64,000 nt of DNA from JAFTYO01 sp045613125 (GTDB lineage Bacteria; Pseudomonadota; Alphaproteobacteria; RF32; CAG-239): the NCBI GenBank assembly GCA_045613125.1, contig JAZLAM010000022.1, positions 124,001 to 188,000 on the forward strand, in the 5' to 3' direction. This document shows, in pieces, positions 33,129-43,700 of this stretch (within the stretch, counting starts at the first letter, position 1; each line of letters begins with the position of its first letter). The position numbers were made by a program, and so were the translations under genes. Under the pieces are notes generated by a model that worked only from the letters and a program-made list of their open reading frames with translations, did no database searches and was not told the DNA's origin.

Positions 33129-33461
33129 CTATTTTGCCTCAGGAACCTGCGGAACCTCAGGAGTAGTCGTAGTTGCCGGAGCACTTTGTGTAACAGGAGC
33201 TACATCTAAAATAGAAGAACTTTTACGTTCAACACCTTTGTAGTATAAAGCAAGAGCTATACTGGTTATAAAAAATATGGTAGCTAAAATTGCGGTAAGA
33301 CGTGTCAACAAGTTACCGGTTCCTCTGGCACTTAAAAAACTGTTTGCACCGGATCCGCCACCTAAACCATTAAGAGCACCTCCGGAAGAGCGTTGCATTA
33401 AAATGATAGCAACTAAAAAAATTGCTGTGATTAAATGAATAACTAACAATACTGATCCCAT
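33129..33461 (-). CDS. secG: protein-export membrane protein SecG
   Basis: SecG is the small subunit of the SecYEG translocon. The 110-residue protein has two membrane helices (residues about 3-22 and 54-74) joined by the conserved cytoplasmic loop MQRSSGGALNGLGGGSGA, then a polar Pro/Thr/Ala-rich tail typical of alphaproteobacterial SecG. It lies 20 bases after tpiA on the same strand. Confidence 0.94.
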   Translation of the reverse strand: MGSVLLVIHLITAIFLVAIILMQRSSGGALNGLGGGSGANSFLSARGTGNLLTRLTAILATIFFITSIALALYYKGVERKSSSILDVAPVTQSAPATTTTPEVPQVPEAK

Positions 33462-33481
33462 CGTTTATTTCCTTTTCTTTA

Positions 33482-34246
33482 TTACTTTTTGCAAACTGTT
33501 GCTGCAATACCCATAAAATCAGCAGCTTTCAAGCTAGCGCCACCGATTAAAGCTCCATCAACATCTTCTAAAGCCAAAAGATCTGCTGCATTAGAAGGCT
33601 TTACAGAACCTCCATACAACAAACGCATCTTATTGGCAACACTTTTTCCTAACTTTTTAGCAACAACTTTTCTGATGGCGGCATGTGTTTCTTGAACTTC
33701 TTCAGCTGTTGGTGTTTTACCTGTACCGATTGCCCAAACCGGTTCATAAGCAATTACGGTGTTTGAAGCATTCGCATTTTCAGGTACAGATCCCATAATT
33801 TGCTTAGTGCAAACATCAATAGTCTTTCCCGATTCGCGTTCGCTTAATGTTTCACCGATGCAGATGACAGCCCTCAAACCTGCATTGTGTAAAGCCTGTG
33901 CTTTTTGACATATAAGCTCGTTACTTTCCATATGGTCAGCCCTTCTTTCTGAATGGCCTACCAAAACATATGAACAACCTGTATCTTTAAGCATTAACGG
34001 ACTGATATCACCTGTATGTGCACCTTTTTCGGCAGTGTGACAATCTTGCGCTCCGAGAAACACTTTAGAACCACGCAAAGCTTTTTTTACGCTTGTAAGC
34101 AAGGTAAAAGGAGGACAAACCAAAAATTCACATTCTGTTTTACCCATTTGCTTCACTTGTGTTGCAATTTCTTTAGCAAGGCAAATACCATCTTCTAAAT
34201 GACAATTCATTTTCCAGTTACCGGCAATTAAAATTTTACGAGCCAT
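33482..34246 (-). CDS. tpiA: triosephosphate isomerase
   Basis: TpiA interconverts dihydroxyacetone phosphate and glyceraldehyde-3-phosphate. The 254-residue TIM barrel has AGNWKMN (K12) at the start, GHSERR with the catalytic histidine near 96, AYEPVWAIGTGKTP with the catalytic glutamate near 167, and the phosphate-binding LLYGGSVKP and GALIGGASL loops. Length is normal. It heads the tpiA-secG-pyrG run and is divergent from ppiD. Confidence 0.97.
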   Translation of the reverse strand: MARKILIAGNWKMNCHLEDGICLAKEIATQVKQMGKTECEFLVCPPFTLLTSVKKALRGSKVFLGAQDCHTAEKGAHTGDISPLMLKDTGCSYVLVGHSERRADHMESNELICQKAQALHNAGLRAVICIGETLSERESGKTIDVCTKQIMGSVPENANASNTVIAYEPVWAIGTGKTPTAEEVQETHAAIRKVVAKKLGKSVANKMRLLYGGSVKPSNAADLLALEDVDGALIGGASLKAADFMGIAATVCKK

Positions 34247-34350
34247 ATTAAAAATATCCTATATTAAGTTAAACTGTTTCTGCAAACCTTTTAGCATATT
34301 GATTTTATTTTTTCCAGTATAAAAAAGTTTTCAACATCAATATTTTGTAA

Positions 34351-34378
34351 TTGAAATAAATAATTATTAAACTATAAT
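34351..34378 (+). promoter_or_regulatory. probable sigma-70 promoter of ppiD
   Basis: TTGAAA at 34351-34356 and a perfect TATAAT at 34373-34378, with 16 bases between. The ppiD start codon follows 35 bases after the -10, with AGGGAAG as ribosome binding site. This is one of the best promoter matches in the window. Confidence 0.7.
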
Positions 34379-34413
34379 GTCGAAAAATATTTTATAAACA
34401 GTAGGGAAGAAAA

Positions 34414-36297
34414 ATGATAAACAAATTAGCAAAGGCACAAAAAGGTTGGGCGGCAAAGCTCATATTATCTCTGACGGCACTTAGTTTTATGTCGTTGTTT
34501 GGTGTTAGCAGTTATTTGAGCAATGCCAACAATAATCGTACGGTTATTAAGGTTGACAACATTGAAATTCCGCAATCCCAATTTGCATATTTGGCTCAAA
34601 AAGAGTTTGCGATGGTTTCAAGATTGTTAGGTGAAAATCAAGAAATAACCGAGGAAATGAGAACTGCTCTGTTATCCGGATTGGCGCAAAAATTGGTTAC
34701 CGATTCGGTTGTTGATCGCACAGCGGAGAAGTATGGGATTTTATTTAGTCCTATATTTATCCACAACCTTATTGTTAATGATCCGACATTTAAGGATGAA
34801 ACAGGCAATTTTAATCGTGATATTTTCAGAGAACTTTTATCTAAAAGCGGTTTGTCTGAAGCAGAATATATAAAATCAATCAGTCGTGATTTGGTTCGTC
34901 GTTTATTGGTAGATACTCAGGTATTGAATGTAAATGTTCCAAAAGTTTTATTAGATGCGACAACAAAAGTCGATAACAAGCGTCGCACATTCAAATATGT
35001 AAACATAAATACATCTGATATGGTAATTGACAGAAGCATTACTGATGAAGAAATCAATCAATATTATGAAGATTTTGCTTCTAATTTTATGGAACCTGAA
35101 CGCAGAGATATATCTGTTCTTTATGTTCCTATGCAAGATATTTATAAAAACATCGAAGTTAGTGCAGATGATATTAAGTTTTACTATGATGACAATAAGT
35201 CAGATTATGAAACAGCTGAAAAGCGCCAAGTTTTGCAAATCGTATTTGATGATGAAAAGCAGGCCAACAAAGCCTTTTTTGAATTACAACAAGGTGCAGA
35301 TTTTTATGATGTAGCACAAAATGTTGCCGGTCAGTCAAAAGAAGATATAAACTTAGGTTATACCACATCAGATGAACTGTTACCTGAACTTGCAACAGAA
35401 GTTTTTTCATTAAAGAAAAATCAATATACAAAACCTATAAAGGTTGAAGATTTGTGGCAAATTGCGAAGGTAGCGGATATTCAAGAAGCTTCGAAGGTTG
35501 ATTATGCCGTTGCTTCTGCTGAAATTGAAAAAATTCTGAAAGATGAGCGCTTGTACGATGCCAGTTATGAAGTTATAGCTTCTATTGAAGATAAATTAGC
35601 CGCTGGAACAGATTTAGAAACTGTTGCCACTGAGTTGGGACTTAATGTTAAAAAAGTTTTAGGCTTAGCTGATGATGGTTCAATGACATCAGAAGTGACG
35701 GATATTAAAGATTTAGTCAAAAATGCTGATTTTACTGAAGCTTCATTTTCTTATGCTCTGGGAGAAACAAGTCAAGTAATTGAAACAGATGACGGTTTGT
35801 TTACCATAAGAGTAGATGCCGTAAATGATGCTCATCCCAAAGCAGTTGAAGATGTAAAAAATGAAATTATTAAGCTTTGGTCAGATAATGAAAAAACAGC
35901 TATAGCTCAAGAAAAATTAAATGACATTATGCATGATTTAGAAAATGGAGATAATTTATCTGATGTAGCTCCAAGATACGGATTTAAAGTATACAAATCT
36001 CGTCCTATAACCAGAAATGAAACTTTTGCAAATATCAGTTATGCAGATGTCAGAGCGATGTTCGTTGAAGCACTTAATACACCTCGTCAAATGCAATATG
36101 GTGATAATTATGTTGTTGCCGTTGCAGTTGAAGATTATGACAATTCTGTTACATTAAGTGCTGAAGAAAAAGATCTTGTTAAACGTAAGGCATATCAATC
36201 TTTGGTTAAAGATTTTGCAGATGCTTTGCTAAAGAGCTATGCCGATGATTATAAAGTTAGAATTAAATATAAGCTTATAGGTTTGACCGACTTGTAA
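34414..36297 (+). CDS. ppiD: peptidylprolyl isomerase / periplasmic chaperone of the PpiD-SurA type
   Basis: A 627-residue protein anchored by one N-terminal membrane segment (about 16-34, ILSLTALSFMSLFGVSSYL), followed by a SurA-like chaperone domain and a parvulin-like region near 255-345 (QIVFDDEKQANKAFFELQQGA), then a long helical C-terminal part. PpiD helps fold proteins emerging from the Sec translocon. The parvulin region is divergent, so isomerase activity is uncertain. It starts divergently from tpiA, a common alphaproteobacterial arrangement, and is separated from fmt by a hairpin. Confidence 0.88.
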   Translation: MINKLAKAQKGWAAKLILSLTALSFMSLFGVSSYLSNANNNRTVIKVDNIEIPQSQFAYLAQKEFAMVSRLLGENQEITEEMRTALLSGLAQKLVTDSVVDRTAEKYGILFSPIFIHNLIVNDPTFKDETGNFNRDIFRELLSKSGLSEAEYIKSISRDLVRRLLVDTQVLNVNVPKVLLDATTKVDNKRRTFKYVNINTSDMVIDRSITDEEINQYYEDFASNFMEPERRDISVLYVPMQDIYKNIEVSADDIKFYYDDNKSDYETAEKRQVLQIVFDDEKQANKAFFELQQGADFYDVAQNVAGQSKEDINLGYTTSDELLPELATEVFSLKKNQYTKPIKVEDLWQIAKVADIQEASKVDYAVASAEIEKILKDERLYDASYEVIASIEDKLAAGTDLETVATELGLNVKKVLGLADDGSMTSEVTDIKDLVKNADFTEASFSYALGETSQVIETDDGLFTIRVDAVNDAHPKAVEDVKNEIIKLWSDNEKTAIAQEKLNDIMHDLENGDNLSDVAPRYGFKVYKSRPITRNETFANISYADVRAMFVEALNTPRQMQYGDNYVVAVAVEDYDNSVTLSAEEKDLVKRKAYQSLVKDFADALLKSYADDYKVRIKYKLIGLTDL

Positions 36298-36307
36298 TAA
36301 AAATTAT

Positions 36308-36329
36308 AGCCGCTTTTAAGGCGGCTTTT
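36308..36329 (+). terminator. terminator between ppiD and fmt
   Basis: AGCCGC / GCGGCT with a 7-base loop followed by TTTTAC. It lies 11 bases after the ppiD stop codon. fmt starts 17 bases further, so fmt is either expressed by read-through or from a promoter inside ppiD. Confidence 0.7.
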
Positions 36330-36345
36330 ACTTTGAGGATATAAG

Positions 36346-37257
36346 ATGAAAATAGTTTTTATGGGAACGCCGGATTTTGCTGTTCCGGTTTTAGAAAGGC
36401 TTATTAAAGAACACGAAGTTGTCTGTGTTTATACCAAGGAACCTAGAGTTGCCGGCAGAGGAAATAAAATTACCAAAACACCAATACATATACTGGCAGA
36501 AAAACATGGTATTGAAGTCAGAACACCTAAAAATTTTAAAAACGAAATTGATGTTAAAGATTTTTGTATGCTTGAAGCTGATATTTCTGTTGTGGCAGCA
36601 TATGGTTTAATTCTACCTAAAGTTATAATTGAAGCTTTCAAAAAAGGGTGTATCAATGTTCATGCTTCATTATTGCCCAGATGGAGAGGCGCGGCACCAA
36701 TTCAGCGTAGCATAGAGCTTGGCGATAACAAAAGCGGTGTAACAATTATGCAAGTTGTTGAAGCTTTAGATGCCGGTGCTATGTATAAAAAAGGAGAAGT
36801 TGAAATAACATCTTCTACCACTGGTGGACAGTTGCATGATAAGTTGGCTGAAATTGGGGCTGATTTAATAAGCGATGTTTTAAGCAAGTTTGATAATATT
36901 GTACCTGAAGTTCAAGATGAAAGCTTAGTTACATACGCTTCAAAATTAGATAAAGAGGAATGTAAAATAAACTTTAATATAAGTGCAGATGTGTTAGAAC
37001 GCAAAATTAGGGCATTTAATCCGTTCCCTGCAATGTTTTTTGAATATAAAAATGAAAGATTTAAAGTTTTAGAAGCCTTAATTACGGATATCAAAGCCAA
37101 ACAAGGAGAAATTGTTGAAGGGGAAAAAGCTTTGGTAATAGCTTGCTCTGATAAATCGTTAAGTATTAAAAAAATTCAAAGACAAGGTAAAAAAACAATG
37201 CCAATTGATGAACTTTTGCGTGGTTTTAGTTTTGAAAAAGGGTATATTTTACAATAA
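36346..37257 (+). CDS. fmt: methionyl-tRNA formyltransferase
   Basis: Fmt formylates initiator Met-tRNA using 10-formyltetrahydrofolate. The 303-residue protein has MKIVFMGTPDFAVPVL at the start, the catalytic block INVHASLLPRWRGAAPIQR near 103-121 and VTIMQVVEALDAGAMY after it, and a C-terminal OB-like domain for tRNA binding. def (peptide deformylase), often adjacent, is absent here. TGAGGA precedes the ATG. The 157 bases downstream (37258-37414) contain no gene I can support. Confidence 0.96.
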   Translation: MKIVFMGTPDFAVPVLERLIKEHEVVCVYTKEPRVAGRGNKITKTPIHILAEKHGIEVRTPKNFKNEIDVKDFCMLEADISVVAAYGLILPKVIIEAFKKGCINVHASLLPRWRGAAPIQRSIELGDNKSGVTIMQVVEALDAGAMYKKGEVEITSSTTGGQLHDKLAEIGADLISDVLSKFDNIVPEVQDESLVTYASKLDKEECKINFNISADVLERKIRAFNPFPAMFFEYKNERFKVLEALITDIKAKQGEIVEGEKALVIACSDKSLSIKKIQRQGKKTMPIDELLRGFSFEKGYILQ

Positions 37258-37414
37258 TCTTAAATCCAATACCCCATGCAAAAAGTGGAGGAATTGTGGT
37301 ATAAAAATAAAAAAAATTAAAATAGTAAAAAACGTGATTTACCCCTATTTTTCTTTCATAAAATTGGGGAAATTTTATCTTCTGCTTTAAAAACAATTTG
37401 TAAACGACCTGTAG

Positions 37415-37981
37415 CTAACGGCTAAAATTTATTTCTGCCAAAACAGCTTCAAACACTTTATCTTGTGGAGAGCAAACATACGCTCCTACTTTTAATTCGA
37501 CACCCGTTGTATCCATATAAAACTGACGCAATCTGATATATTTTTTACCATCTAAGGAATAATATGCCATAAAATCATCTTTTTTACGCACAATCTTATA
37601 CCAAATTTCTTGAGGCAAATCAGAAAGCATAACCCCTGCCCAATCTGAATGAGCATTTAAGGTTACGCAAGAACCTATCTCCGGCGAATCGACATTTTGA
37701 CACATAACAGAAGATTTGAACCAATTTTTATCGTCTAACCTTACCATAATCCCGCATTGATTAAAGTTTGACATATTTTCTGCTTTCCAATGAACTGTCA
37801 AACTAAAATCTGCTTCTATTCGTAAAAAAAACAAATGGCCATTATCTTTATAAAAATTATGATGTTTACTCTGCCAAAAATCTGTTTGTAATTTAGGCAC
37901 AATTTTCATTTCTTTATTTGCAAAAATAACATTTTCAGGTTCATTAAGCCATTCAAAATTTTTCAAATTTTCCAGTATCAT
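37415..37981 (-). CDS. DUF1349 family protein
   Basis: A 188-residue protein of the DUF1349 family, a concanavalin-like beta sandwich: FEWLNEPENV at the start, then TDFWQSKHHNFYKDNGHLFF, NQCGIMVRLDDKNWFKSS, and EIWYKIVRKKDDFMAYYSLDGK. The family includes yeast Ree1-like and bacterial proteins of unclear role, possibly carbohydrate-related. There is no signal peptide. Its ATG overlaps the stop of the upstream DnaJ-like gene by one base (TAATG), so the two are translated together; a functional link is not evident. Confidence 0.88.
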   Translation of the reverse strand: MILENLKNFEWLNEPENVIFANKEMKIVPKLQTDFWQSKHHNFYKDNGHLFFLRIEADFSLTVHWKAENMSNFNQCGIMVRLDDKNWFKSSVMCQNVDSPEIGSCVTLNAHSDWAGVMLSDLPQEIWYKIVRKKDDFMAYYSLDGKKYIRLRQFYMDTTGVELKVGAYVCSPQDKVFEAVLAEINFSR

Positions 37982-38901
37982 TAAAAAGTCCTAACCGTTG
38001 TATCCTCTATTTCAGATAAAGCTTTCTCCAAAATTTTATCAGGAGTTTTAGGCGACATAATTTTCAAGGTTATAATTTCATCTCCCTTAGTTTTGCCATT
38101 ATCAACACCCTTTCCTTTAAGCCTTAGTTTTTCTCCGCTGGAAGAATATGGAGGAATTGTCACATTAACTTTACCAGATATTGTCGGAACTGTTACCTTA
38201 GCACCCAAAATTGCCTCTTTTATGCTTATCGGTAAATCAAATAAAATGTTTGTACCATCAAGCTTAAAATATTGATGAGGACGAACCTTAACCGTTATCA
38301 AGGCATCGCCGTTTACTCCGCCATTGTAACTCGGAGAACCTAAATTTTTTAGCCTTAAAGTTTGTCCGTCTTCGGTTCCTGCTGGAATTTTAACATTGAT
38401 ATTTTTACCATTTAAGAAAATGTTTTTTTCAGCACCTTTTGCCACATCTAACAAGTCAACATCTATTGTATATGATACATCTTGCCCTTTTTGAGGTGTC
38501 CTATATCCTCCTCTTGATGATCCCCCTGAAAATTGTGAGAAAATATCTTCACCAAATATGGAAGAAAAATCAAAACCACCGGATCCATCAAAAGATGAAG
38601 AAGAATATCTACCTGAACCAAAACCTTGACCGAACGGATTTTCTCCCGTGCCAAATCCAGACCCGAAACCTGTAGGTTTACCTTCAGAATCTATTTCATT
38701 ATTATCATATTTTTTACGTTTTTCTTTATCGCCCAAAATATCATAAGCACAAGAAATTTCCTTAAATTTTTCTGAGGCTGTCTTATCTTCTTTATTTAAG
38801 TCGGGATGATATTTGCGAGCCAGTTTTCGATATGCCGATTTTATCTCAGTTTCACTTGCTGATTTCGACACACCCAATACATCGTATAAATTTTTACTCA
38901 T
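37981..38901 (-). CDS. DnaJ-class co-chaperone without zinc fingers (CbpA/DjlA-like type II)
   Basis: A 306-residue type II J-protein: J domain at 1-70 (YDVLGVSKSASETEIKSAYR, HPD at 37-39 region), a Gly/Phe/Ser-rich linker at about 75-135, then the C-terminal substrate-binding beta domains (VSYTIDVDLLDVAKGAEKNI, VKIPAGTEDGQTLRLKNLGSP, GDALITVKVRPHQYF, LRLKGKGV). The zinc-finger domain of DnaJ is absent. It stimulates DnaK and holds unfolded clients. It is the first gene of a two-gene unit with DUF1349. Confidence 0.93.
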   Translation of the reverse strand: MSKNLYDVLGVSKSASETEIKSAYRKLARKYHPDLNKEDKTASEKFKEISCAYDILGDKEKRKKYDNNEIDSEGKPTGFGSGFGTGENPFGQGFGSGRYSSSSFDGSGGFDFSSIFGEDIFSQFSGGSSRGGYRTPQKGQDVSYTIDVDLLDVAKGAEKNIFLNGKNINVKIPAGTEDGQTLRLKNLGSPSYNGGVNGDALITVKVRPHQYFKLDGTNILFDLPISIKEAILGAKVTVPTISGKVNVTIPPYSSSGEKLRLKGKGVDNGKTKGDEIITLKIMSPKTPDKILEKALSEIEDTTVRTF

Positions 38902-38951
38902 AACACATGCCTTTAAAAACTATTTTCATTCCTAAAGGTTATATAGTTTTT

Positions 38952-39266
38952 TTATTTCTCTATTGCAAGATTTACACAGTCAAATGTTGCTCGACGTGCA
39001 TGATTACGATAAAGGACAATCTCTCTTAAATAAGCTTGTGTACCTGGAAGCTTGTCTTCACAATATTTAATTGCAAGGCTTGCAAGCTCATCAACTCGAA
39101 CATCTTTATATTCATAAACAACAAAATTTTCCCCTTTTTCTTTAAGAGCAATATTTTGTTTATAGCGAATAGCCTCATCAATATAAGCATTTTCCCCCTC
39201 ATCAAAGGAGGCTGCACAAGACACGATAAAAGCACATAGAATCGGCAATAAAATAAACTTTTTCAT
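38952..39266 (-). CDS. small lipoprotein, unknown
   Basis: A 104-residue protein with a lipoprotein signal (MKKFILLPILCAFIVSC, lipobox cysteine C17). The mature part is charged and probably helical, with two further cysteines (near residues 69 and 97) that could form a disulfide in the periplasm. No family is recognised. It lies between the J-protein and another small exported protein, all on the minus strand but with gaps of 50 and 67 bases. Confidence 0.72.
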   Translation of the reverse strand: MKKFILLPILCAFIVSCAASFDEGENAYIDEAIRYKQNIALKEKGENFVVYEYKDVRVDELASLAIKYCEDKLPGTQAYLREIVLYRNHARRATFDCVNLAIEK

Positions 39267-39333
39267 TTAAAATCTCTCTTTGTTAAAAAATATTCCTCTG
39301 AACGTACTATACAGATAGAACATTAAACAATGA

Positions 39334-39642
39334 TTAATCGAGCTCATTATAAATCTGCTTACCGGCCTGAAGTAATATTTTATAAATTCTTTGATTTTTA
39401 CTGTCTTTTGATTTTGTATTTGTCAGTTTTTCCATCATTTTTTCAAGTTTTTTATTAAATTTTGCATCTTCACGTAATTCTGCCACTTGTTTTTTATTCT
39501 CTTCGTCATCTATCTTATAATTGGCAACAGCTTTTAATACAGCTAAATAAGCAGCATCTTTCTGCGCTGTATATTGAGCTTTTGCGGGCATGATAAAAAC
39601 TGTTGATACAAACAAAGCACTTAAAATCGCTTTAGATATCAT
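39334..39642 (-). CDS. small secreted protein, unknown
   Basis: A 102-residue protein with a clear signal peptide (SKAILSALFVSTVFIMPAKA, cut probably after AKA at residue 22). The mature part is about 80 residues, highly charged and helical (KQVAELREDAKFNKKLEKMM), with no cysteine. No family is recognised. AAGGAG precedes the ATG at good spacing. It is upstream of the small lipoprotein on the same strand and divergent from the ELM1-like gene. Confidence 0.72.
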   Translation of the reverse strand: MISKAILSALFVSTVFIMPAKAQYTAQKDAAYLAVLKAVANYKIDDEENKKQVAELREDAKFNKKLEKMMEKLTNTKSKDSKNQRIYKILLQAGKQIYNELD

Positions 39643-39716
39643 AATGTTTCTCCTTGACGTTATAAAATATTTTCTCCTATAATAAGATAGTTTTTAATTT
39701 TAAGAAAGAACTATTT

Positions 39717-40685
39717 ATGAAAAAAATTTTATGGGTGTTATTAGACAGCCGTATGGGAAGTGTCGGACAAGCACGTGGTGTGGTAAAATTCTTAGATAAT
39801 AATAAGTACGAAATTGTTGAAAAAAATTTAGAATATACCAAACTTTCCGGTCTTCCTAACTTTTTAAGAGGAAAAACTTTAGTTGGACTTACTCCTCAAA
39901 GTAAAAAACAAATTATAAGTCCGTTTCCAGATTTGGTTTTATCTACAAGCAGAAGAACCGTTCCTATTGCTAGATATATTAAAAAGCAAAATCGTAAAAC
40001 CAAGCTTATTCAACTTATGCACCCTGGAAAAACCGGATTAAAGGAGTTTGATTTAGTGCTTGTACCCGAACATGATAAAAACAAAAAAACATATCCAAAT
40101 ATTCATTATATCGTCGGAGCTCCTCACCGAATTTCAGAAGAATCCATTCAAGAAGCTAAACAAAAATGGTTACCTGAATTTGAGAGTTTGCCCAAACCTT
40201 TAACTGCCGTAATAGTTGGAGGCTCTATCAAAAAGAAAGAGTTTTCTCTTAGTAACGCTACAGATTTAGGTGATAAAATACGTATGTTAAAAGAAAAAAC
40301 CGGGGGTTCTGTTTTAATTACGACATCACGTCGCACCGGAGAAAAAGCAGAAAAAGCAATTATGAGTGCTTTGCAAGGTATCCCTTCTCATACCTTTTTA
40401 TGGGGAGAAAAAAAAGAAAATCCTTATATGGGGTATTTGGCTTGTGCCGACAATATTGTAGTAACAGGAGATTCTGTTTCTATGTGTTGTGAAGCTTGCG
40501 GAACAAATAAACCTGTTTTTATTTTTACCGGAAAAAAATGGCTCACAAGAAAACATATACGTTTTGTAGCATCTCTTTATAAAAACGGCTATGCAGTTGC
40601 TCTTAAAGAACGCAATCTTGAATTTAATCCTAAGAAGGCGCTAAATGCAGCAGTAGATGCGGCACAACATATAGATCTTTTATAG
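39717..40685 (+). CDS. ELM1/GtrOC1 family putative glycosyltransferase
   Basis: A 322-residue protein of the family first described for the plant mitochondrial fission factor ELM1 and common in Alphaproteobacteria. Visible hallmarks are the N-terminal WVLLDSRMGSVGQARGV, the STSRRTVPIARYIKK segment, LIQLMHPGKTGLKEFDLVLVPEHD, VIVGGSIKKKEF, VLITTSRRTGEKAE, and ADNIVVTGDSVSMCCEACGTNKPVF. The fold is GT-B-like, and a glycosyltransferase role is suggested for bacterial members, not proven. It is monocistronic with its own terminator and faces rpoC. Confidence 0.87.
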   Translation: MKKILWVLLDSRMGSVGQARGVVKFLDNNKYEIVEKNLEYTKLSGLPNFLRGKTLVGLTPQSKKQIISPFPDLVLSTSRRTVPIARYIKKQNRKTKLIQLMHPGKTGLKEFDLVLVPEHDKNKKTYPNIHYIVGAPHRISEESIQEAKQKWLPEFESLPKPLTAVIVGGSIKKKEFSLSNATDLGDKIRMLKEKTGGSVLITTSRRTGEKAEKAIMSALQGIPSHTFLWGEKKENPYMGYLACADNIVVTGDSVSMCCEACGTNKPVFIFTGKKWLTRKHIRFVASLYKNGYAVALKERNLEFNPKKALNAAVDAAQHIDLL

Positions 40686-40692
40686 TTCTCTT

Positions 40693-40715
40693 AAACCACT
40701 ATTACAAAGTGGTTT
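40693..40715 (+). terminator. terminator of the ELM1-like gene
   Basis: AAACCACT / AGTGGTTT with a 7-base loop and a following T-rich tract, 7 bases after the stop codon. Confidence 0.8.
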
Positions 40716-40734
40716 TTATTTTATGTAATGTATA

Positions 40735-40770
40735 TAAAAAACCCTTAAGTTCACACTTAAGGGTTTTTTA
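40735..40770. terminator. terminator of rpoBC, bidirectional
   Basis: A perfect 15-bp inverted repeat TAAAAAACCCTTAAG / CTTAAGGGTTTTTTA with a 6-base loop. It ends rpoC on the minus strand and backs up the ELM1 terminator on the plus strand. Confidence 0.88.
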
Positions 40771-40786
40771 TATTTTTTGTTAAGAC

Positions 40787-43700
40787 TTAAGCTTCTTCGT
40801 CAGCCGTCATCATAACTTCTATTTGAGCATTTGATGCCTCTTCACGTTGTGCCAAAATTTCTTTATCATTTTGTGCAGCAACACGTTTTAATGAACGAAG
40901 AACAGTTCCGGTTCCGGCAGGAATTAAACGTCCTACAATTACGTTTTCTTTCAAACCATAAAGTTTGTCAACTTTACCGGATACGGCAGCTTCGGTCAAT
41001 ACACGAGTTGTTTCTTGGAAGGAAGCCGCTGAAATAAACGACTTGGTCTGTAATGAAGCCTTGGTAATACCGAGCAATACAGGGTCAGCCTGTGCAGGAA
41101 CACCATTTTCTTTCATTACTTTTTCGTTTTCAAGTTCAAATACATCACGATCAACTTGTTCGCCAACCAAGAATGTTGTATCGCCAGGAACTGTTACTTC
41201 AACTTTTTTGAGCATTTGAGATACAATTACCTCAATGTGCTTATCGTTGATTTTAACACCTTGCAAACGATACACGTCTTGAACTTCTTTAACCAAATAT
41301 TCAGCCAATTTTTCAACGCCCAATACACGCAAGATATCATGAGGAGCCGGCGTTCCTTCTACAAGTAAATCACCTTTCTTCACAATATCACCGTCTTGAA
41401 CAACTAAATGACGTCCCTTTGGAATTAAGTATTCAATAGGTTCACCCTTGCTTGGAACAACACTGATGCGTTGTTTTGCTTTATAGTCTTTTCCAAACTC
41501 AACCATACCGTCAACATCAGATATAATTGCCTGATCTTTAGGATGACGAGCTTCAAAAAGTTCGGCAACACGTGGTAAACCACCTGTAATATCTTTGGTT
41601 TTTGAACTTTCTCTCGGAATACGAGCAATAACATCACCAACTTTTACTTCTGTTCCATTATCAACTGTCAACACAGCATCAACTGAAAGGTAGTAACGAG
41701 CTTCTTTACCATTATCAAAGTTAACAGGCTTACCTTTTGCATCTTTTAACACGATACTTGGTTTTAAGTTTGCATTTGAAGATGCGCCAGAATGCCAATC
41801 AATTACAACTTTAGAAACGATACCTGTGGTTTCATCCATGTTTTCTTTAACAGAAACATTGTTAATTAAATCAACAAGTTGTGCAGAACCTGCTTTTTCC
41901 GAAATTACCGGAATTGTAAACGGATCCCACTCAGCAACTTTTTGACCTTTCTTAACTTTTGCACCTTCAGATACCAAAACTTTTGTACCATAAGGAATAT
42001 GGTGACGAGATTTTTCACGTCCTTGAGCATCTTCAATTACGATATCACAGTTACGTGACAATACAATTAAGTTACCTTCAGAATCTGTTACCGTATGTTT
42101 ATTTTCAAGTTTTAACACACCTGCAAACGGAACTTCAACGCTTGATTGTTCTGCAGATTTAGATGCAGCACCACCAATATGGAAGGTTCTCATGGTAAGC
42201 TGTGTACCAGGCTCACCAATTGATTGAGCTGCAATAACACCAACTGCTTCACCAATATTTACCGGAGTTCCTCTTGCAAGATCACGACCATAACATGCAG
42301 CACACACACCATGTTCACAATCACAAGTCAATACAGAACGAATTTTAACTTGTTCAACACCGGCTTTTTCTACCAATTCAGCATCGTTTTCATCAATGAG
42401 CTTACCTCTTTGAATGAGAACTTCACCTGTTTCAGGATGAACAATATCTTCTTGAATTGTTCTACCTAAAATTCTGTCACCGATAGAAACAATTACGTTA
42501 CCGCCGTCTACAACAGGACGAACAATGATACCACGTTCTGTACCACAGTTTGTTTCCGTAATTACAACATCTTGCGCCACATCAACCAAACGACGCGTTA
42601 AGTAACCTGAGTTAGCTGTTTTCAAAGCAGTATCGGCCAAACCTTTACGAGCACCGTGAGTTGAGTTAAAGTATTCAGACACTGTCAAACCTTCTTTAAA
42701 GTTTGAAATAATCGGTTGTTCAATAATTTCACCAGATGGTTTTGCCATCAAACCACGCATACCGGCAAGCTGACGCATTTGTGCGGCGCTACCACGAGCA
42801 CCTGAGTGAGCCATCATGTATACAGAGTTGATGTAGCCTTTTTCTGTTTTTGAAATATTTTTCATCATCTCATCAGCAATTTTATCTGTGCAAGATGCCC
42901 AAATATCAACTACTTTATTATATTTTTCGCCTTTGGTAATTAAACCGTTTTGATATTGTTGTTCAAATTCTTTAACCTGTTTTGATGTTTCTTCAATAAG
43001 GTCTTTTTTAGCATCAGGAACAATCAAATCATCCTTACCGAAAGAAATACCTGCTTTACAAGCATTTTGGAAACCAAGTGCCATAATTTTATCAACCATG
43101 ATACAAGTTTCTTTCTGTCCACAATGACGATATACAATGTCAATAATTTCAGAAATTTCTTTCTTTTTAAGCAAACGGTTTACAATTGAGAACGGAACAT
43201 CAGGATGCTTTGGCAAAATATCGGAAACAATGATACGTCCCGGTGTTGTTTCAACCAATCCGTATTTTGTTTCACCATTGTCATCAACATATTCCAATCT
43301 GCACTTAATTTTTGCGTGTAAGTCAACAACTTTTGAATCCAAAGCCAACATAACTTCGTCTTTATCAGCAAAAATTGAACCTTCACCGATTACTCCTTCA
43401 GCTTCATATGATAAGTAATAAATACCCAAGACCATATCTTGTGAAGGAACGATAATAGGTTTACCTGAAGCCGGTGATAAAATGTTGTTTGTTGACATCA
43501 TCAATACACGTGCTTCTAACTGAGATTCAATTGAAAGAGGAACGTGCACAGCCATTTGGTCACCGTCGAAGTCGGCGTTAAACGCTGTACAAACAAGCGG
43601 GTGTAAATGGATTGCTTTACCTTCAACCAAAACAGGTTCAAACGCTTGAATACCAAGTCTGTGCAATGTAGGAGCACGGTTTAGCAATACCGGATGCTCT

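Noticed and set aside
37258..37414. Possible small gene or RNA downstream of fmt
   Set aside because: Only a 14-codon ATG frame without ribosome binding site and a poor CCCC/GGGG hairpin are present; nothing supports a feature.
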